Assembly (NCBI GenBank): GCA_021161055.1
Contig: JAGHBI010000061.1
Coordinates: 1 to 9,893 of the forward strand
Direction: 5' to 3'
Source: Candidatus Iainarchaeum sp.
GTDB lineage: Archaea; Iainarchaeota; Iainarchaeia; Iainarchaeales; DTGL01
DNA length: 9,893 bases
Part shown: piece after piece, positions 7,745-9,893 of the stretch
How the letters are laid out: every line of letters starts with the position of its first letter
Numbering within the stretch: position 1 is the first letter of the stretch
The notes under the pieces: generated by a model
What the model saw: only the letters and a program-made list of their open reading frames with translations
What the model was told of the DNA's origin: nothing
Database searches by the model: none
Position numbers and translations under genes: made by a program

Positions 7745-8863
7745 CTAGCACTCCTTAACTCCTTCCAGAGAAAGCTTCACATTTATTACGCTAATCCCAT
7801 TCTCTTTCCATTCCTTCTTTATATTCTCTGCGATTTCTTTATCAAAAGCGATTGCAATGCCGCAATCTCCGCCGCCAGCTCCAGAAAGCTTGCCTGCGCC
7901 ACCGTTCTTATTTGCAATCTCACTCAATAACTTCAATGTTTCAGTTTCTATATTAACACCTGACTTCTGACCAAGCTCTCTGAGATAATCCTCATTCTTC
8001 CTCAAAAGTTCCAGTATTTTTTCCTTATCCTTGTTTTTCCATGCAACAATTAATTCTTCAACAAGCTCTGCTATCTGATCGAACAACCTTTTGTATTCTT
8101 CCTCATTGTCTTCTCTCCATGCATACATCTGTTTTACCATTGCCGATGTTGAAGCAGATTCCTTAGTCCAACCAACAACAAGCTCAAAATCGCTTGGGAT
8201 CTCTAAAGGTTCAACGTAAAACCCAGGCCAATCGCTTTCCACAATGTTGCTAACGTTTTTTCCTTCATCAAACTGCTTCATAAGCCACTTTGGATCAAAG
8301 CGCTTATACACAAAGATGCCCCCATATGTTGATGCTGCAACATCAAAAGCAGAACCAACCTTTCCTTGAGCAAGGTAATGGGCGATAGTAGCCAGTTTGT
8401 AGATCTTATCCTTCACTTCTCTGCTTTTTATTTCCTCACCATGGAATTTGAGCAAAGAGGCAACAGTTGCAACTACTGAAGCCGCTGAAGAACCGAAGCC
8501 TACTTTTTTGATTTCACCGCCAACATTCACAGTAGTTTCTTCACCCCAAGATTTTATCTCGAACGGCTTTGCTTCTGGCAGGTACTTTAGCACGGCTTCT
8601 ATTGCAGCTCTCATAAAGAGCGTATCCTTCTTTTCTTTCTCACTAAGCTCTTTTTCAAACTGCAATGCGCTGCCATCGAATCTTGCTTTTAAGTCTTCTA
8701 TCCCAAAGTCCTTTATTGAAATATGGATGAATTCATCGCTTGACTCATTCACTTCCACAAATATCTTCTTATCTACAGCCGCAACAATTCCTGGATTGCC
8801 AACCTCTAAAATAGCCCATTCTCCAGAAATAAATAGCTTTCCTGGGGCGCAAACACAAAGCAT
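7745..8863 (-). CDS. mvaK2: Phosphomevalonate kinase (GHMP family, bacterial MvaK2 / ERG8 type)
   Basis: Phosphorylates mevalonate 5-phosphate to mevalonate 5-diphosphate using ATP. The 372-residue protein has the three GHMP motifs: CAPGKLFISGEWAILE (5-20), VGFGSSAAS (121-129, ATP-binding loop) and KLSGAGGGDCG (325-335). GKVGSAFDVAASTYGG (167-182) contains the probable catalytic Asp174, and VGWTKE (230-235) is typical of the MvaK2 group. These segments look closest to Gram-positive bacterial enzymes. Most archaea lack this enzyme; Sulfolobales are a known exception. The start is firm: GAGGTGATTACATG, with the GGTG at fixed 5-nt spacing and overlapping the TGA of the decarboxylase gene, which lies 9 nt upstream. 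The two genes are therefore co-transcribed and probably translationally coupled. Confidence 0.9.
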   Translation of the reverse strand: MLCVCAPGKLFISGEWAILEVGNPGIVAAVDKKIFVEVNESSDEFIHISIKDFGIEDLKARFDGSALQFEKELSEKEKKDTLFMRAAIEAVLKYLPEAKPFEIKSWGEETTVNVGGEIKKVGFGSSAASVVATVASLLKFHGEEIKSREVKDKIYKLATIAHYLAQGKVGSAFDVAASTYGGIFVYKRFDPKWLMKQFDEGKNVSNIVESDWPGFYVEPLEIPSDFELVVGWTKESASTSAMVKQMYAWREDNEEEYKRLFDQIAELVEELIVAWKNKDKEKILELLRKNEDYLRELGQKSGVNIETETLKLLSEIANKNGGAGKLSGAGGGDCGIAIAFDKEIAENIKKEWKENGISVINVKLSLEGVKEC

Positions 8864-8872
8864 GTAATCACC

Positions 8873-9874
8873 TCAGAAAAGATGTTTATCAACTACTTTA
8901 GCATCCTCGCCAGGATATGTAATTATAACATCTTCAATATGGGGGAATTCTTTCACTCTTTCAGCAATTTCCTTAGCGTCTTTTTCAAGGCATATTATTT
9001 TTACTTGTGGACCAGCATCTATAGTGAAATAACATTCTAAGCCTTCATCACGCCATTCCAGCACGGCATGTATTATATCCATTGTTCCAGCATTCCAATA
9101 AATTATGCTTGGCTTTGTTGTTATCATTGTCGCATGCATTTTTAGGCAATTATGCTCTGCCGTTTGGCCAACTAGAGTAAAGTCCTTTTTAAGAATGCCC
9201 TCACGCACAGCTTCCAAATCTCCATCTACAGTTTCGAGCCATGCTTTATACATGGGCGATGTCTTTACTGTTTGTGCCATTCCAGCGCGAGATTTTACTT
9301 TTTTTGCTTTTTTAGTGGTAACACAGACAACCATCCTAAATTCAGGCCAATACTCAGGCTTGGCTATCTGCTCAGCGTAGCTATCAGTTCCGTCCTCGCG
9401 AGAGCCACGTTTCCATTCTACAAATCCTCCATAGATAGATCTAGTTGCAGAGCCTGATCCACGCCTTGCAAGCATGCTGAGTTCTTTTTTGTCTAGCCCC
9501 AATCGCAATGCTTCATTCACAGCTACAGCCAGAGCAGCAAAACCTGCTGCAGAAGAAGCTAAACCAGCAGCTGTTGGGAAATTATTATTGCTAACTATTT
9601 TACATCTTAAGTTTACGTCATAATTTTGTCTAACCACACTAAGAAACTTTCCAACATAATCATCGTATTCTTCCATCCCTTTTTTATATTCCTTTCCATT
9701 AAGAATCAAAATATCCTCTTTGTATTTTTCATCAAATTCTACAGTAGTATGGGCATTTAAGCCAGCAGTCGTCATACTTATACTGCCGTTATTTGGCAGC
9801 ATCAATTCTTTATTTCTCTTACCCCAATATTTAACCAAAGCTATATTTGCATTTGCAATTGCTGAAGCTTTCAT
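8873..9874 (-). CDS. mvaD: Diphosphomevalonate decarboxylase
   Basis: Converts mevalonate 5-diphosphate, ATP-dependently, to isopentenyl diphosphate with loss of CO2. The 333-residue length is typical. Motifs: ANIALVKYWGKR (9-20), SISMTT (31-36), PTAAGLASSAAG (100-111), GSGSATRSIYGG (139-150), DGTDSYAEQ (161-169), LKMHATM (244-250) and the catalytic-Asp segment YFTIDAGP (282-289, Asp286). The C-terminal half strongly resembles bacterial MvaD. Archaeal phosphomevalonate decarboxylases and mevalonate 3-kinases share this fold, but the neighbouring phosphomevalonate kinase and the intact DAGP Asp favour the diphosphate substrate. I chose ATG at 9874 over an in-frame TTG at 9889 because GGTG lies 5 nt before the ATG and the conserved sequence begins right after it. 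It is the first gene of the minus-strand pair inside the window. Confidence 0.9.
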   Translation of the reverse strand: MKASAIANANIALVKYWGKRNKELMLPNNGSISMTTAGLNAHTTVEFDEKYKEDILILNGKEYKKGMEEYDDYVGKFLSVVRQNYDVNLRCKIVSNNNFPTAAGLASSAAGFAALAVAVNEALRLGLDKKELSMLARRGSGSATRSIYGGFVEWKRGSREDGTDSYAEQIAKPEYWPEFRMVVCVTTKKAKKVKSRAGMAQTVKTSPMYKAWLETVDGDLEAVREGILKKDFTLVGQTAEHNCLKMHATMITTKPSIIYWNAGTMDIIHAVLEWRDEGLECYFTIDAGPQVKIICLEKDAKEIAERVKEFPHIEDVIITYPGEDAKVVDKHLF

Positions 9875-9893
9875 AAAAACACCTTTCAATTTG

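Noticed and set aside
8448..8867. Plus-strand frame of 139 codons opposite phosphomevalonate kinase
   Set aside because: It lies fully antisense to a well-supported enzyme, is rich in Ser/Ala from reversed codons, and shows no domain.

Overview
The window looks like part of an archaeal chromosome. The main reasons are the archaeal thiolase / HMG-CoA synthase / DUF35 gene trio, promoter-like TTTTTTAA and TTTTAAAT boxes, and ribosome binding sites complementary to the CACCUCC end of 16S rRNA. A DPANN-type or other uncultivated lineage is plausible, but nothing here fixes the taxon. No RNA gene, CRISPR array or transposase gene was seen.

Layout. Positions 1-63 (minus) hold the first 21 codons of a MinD/ParA-type ATPase. 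The gap that follows (64-332) contains a nested inverted-repeat structure flanked by a 10-bp direct repeat, possibly a small non-autonomous mobile element. Positions 333-2186 (plus) encode an N-terminally anchored, exported, cysteine-rich protein with two tandem repeat domains; its function is unknown. Tail-to-tail with it, 2197-3684 (minus) encodes a double-domain ThyX-like protein. A 140-bp divergent promoter region then leads into a mevalonate-pathway operon on the plus strand: class II HMG-CoA reductase (3825-5075, interrupted by an in-frame TAA), HMG-CoA synthase (5076-6107), acetyl-CoA acetyltransferase (6116-7279) and a DUF35 zinc-ribbon/OB-fold protein (7284-7679). Facing it on the minus strand are diphosphomevalonate decarboxylase (8873-9874) and phosphomevalonate kinase (7745-8863).

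How the genes work together. Thiolase joins two acetyl-CoA, HMG-CoA synthase adds a third acetyl unit, DUF35 probably bridges these two enzymes, and HMG-CoA reductase makes mevalonate. After mevalonate kinase (not in the window), phosphomevalonate kinase and diphosphomevalonate decarboxylase would make isopentenyl diphosphate, the precursor of archaeal lipids. This is the classical lower pathway, not the phosphomevalonate-decarboxylase or anhydromevalonate routes usual in Archaea. The two lower-pathway genes look bacterial in sequence and order (mvaD then mvaK2), so the pathway appears to combine archaeal and bacterial-type parts.

Most worth checking: the in-frame stop in HMG-CoA reductase, the nested repeat at 164-288, the bacterial-type lower mevalonate genes, the split catalytic motif in the double ThyX protein, and the rigid GGTG-N5-ATG start signal shared by nearly every gene.
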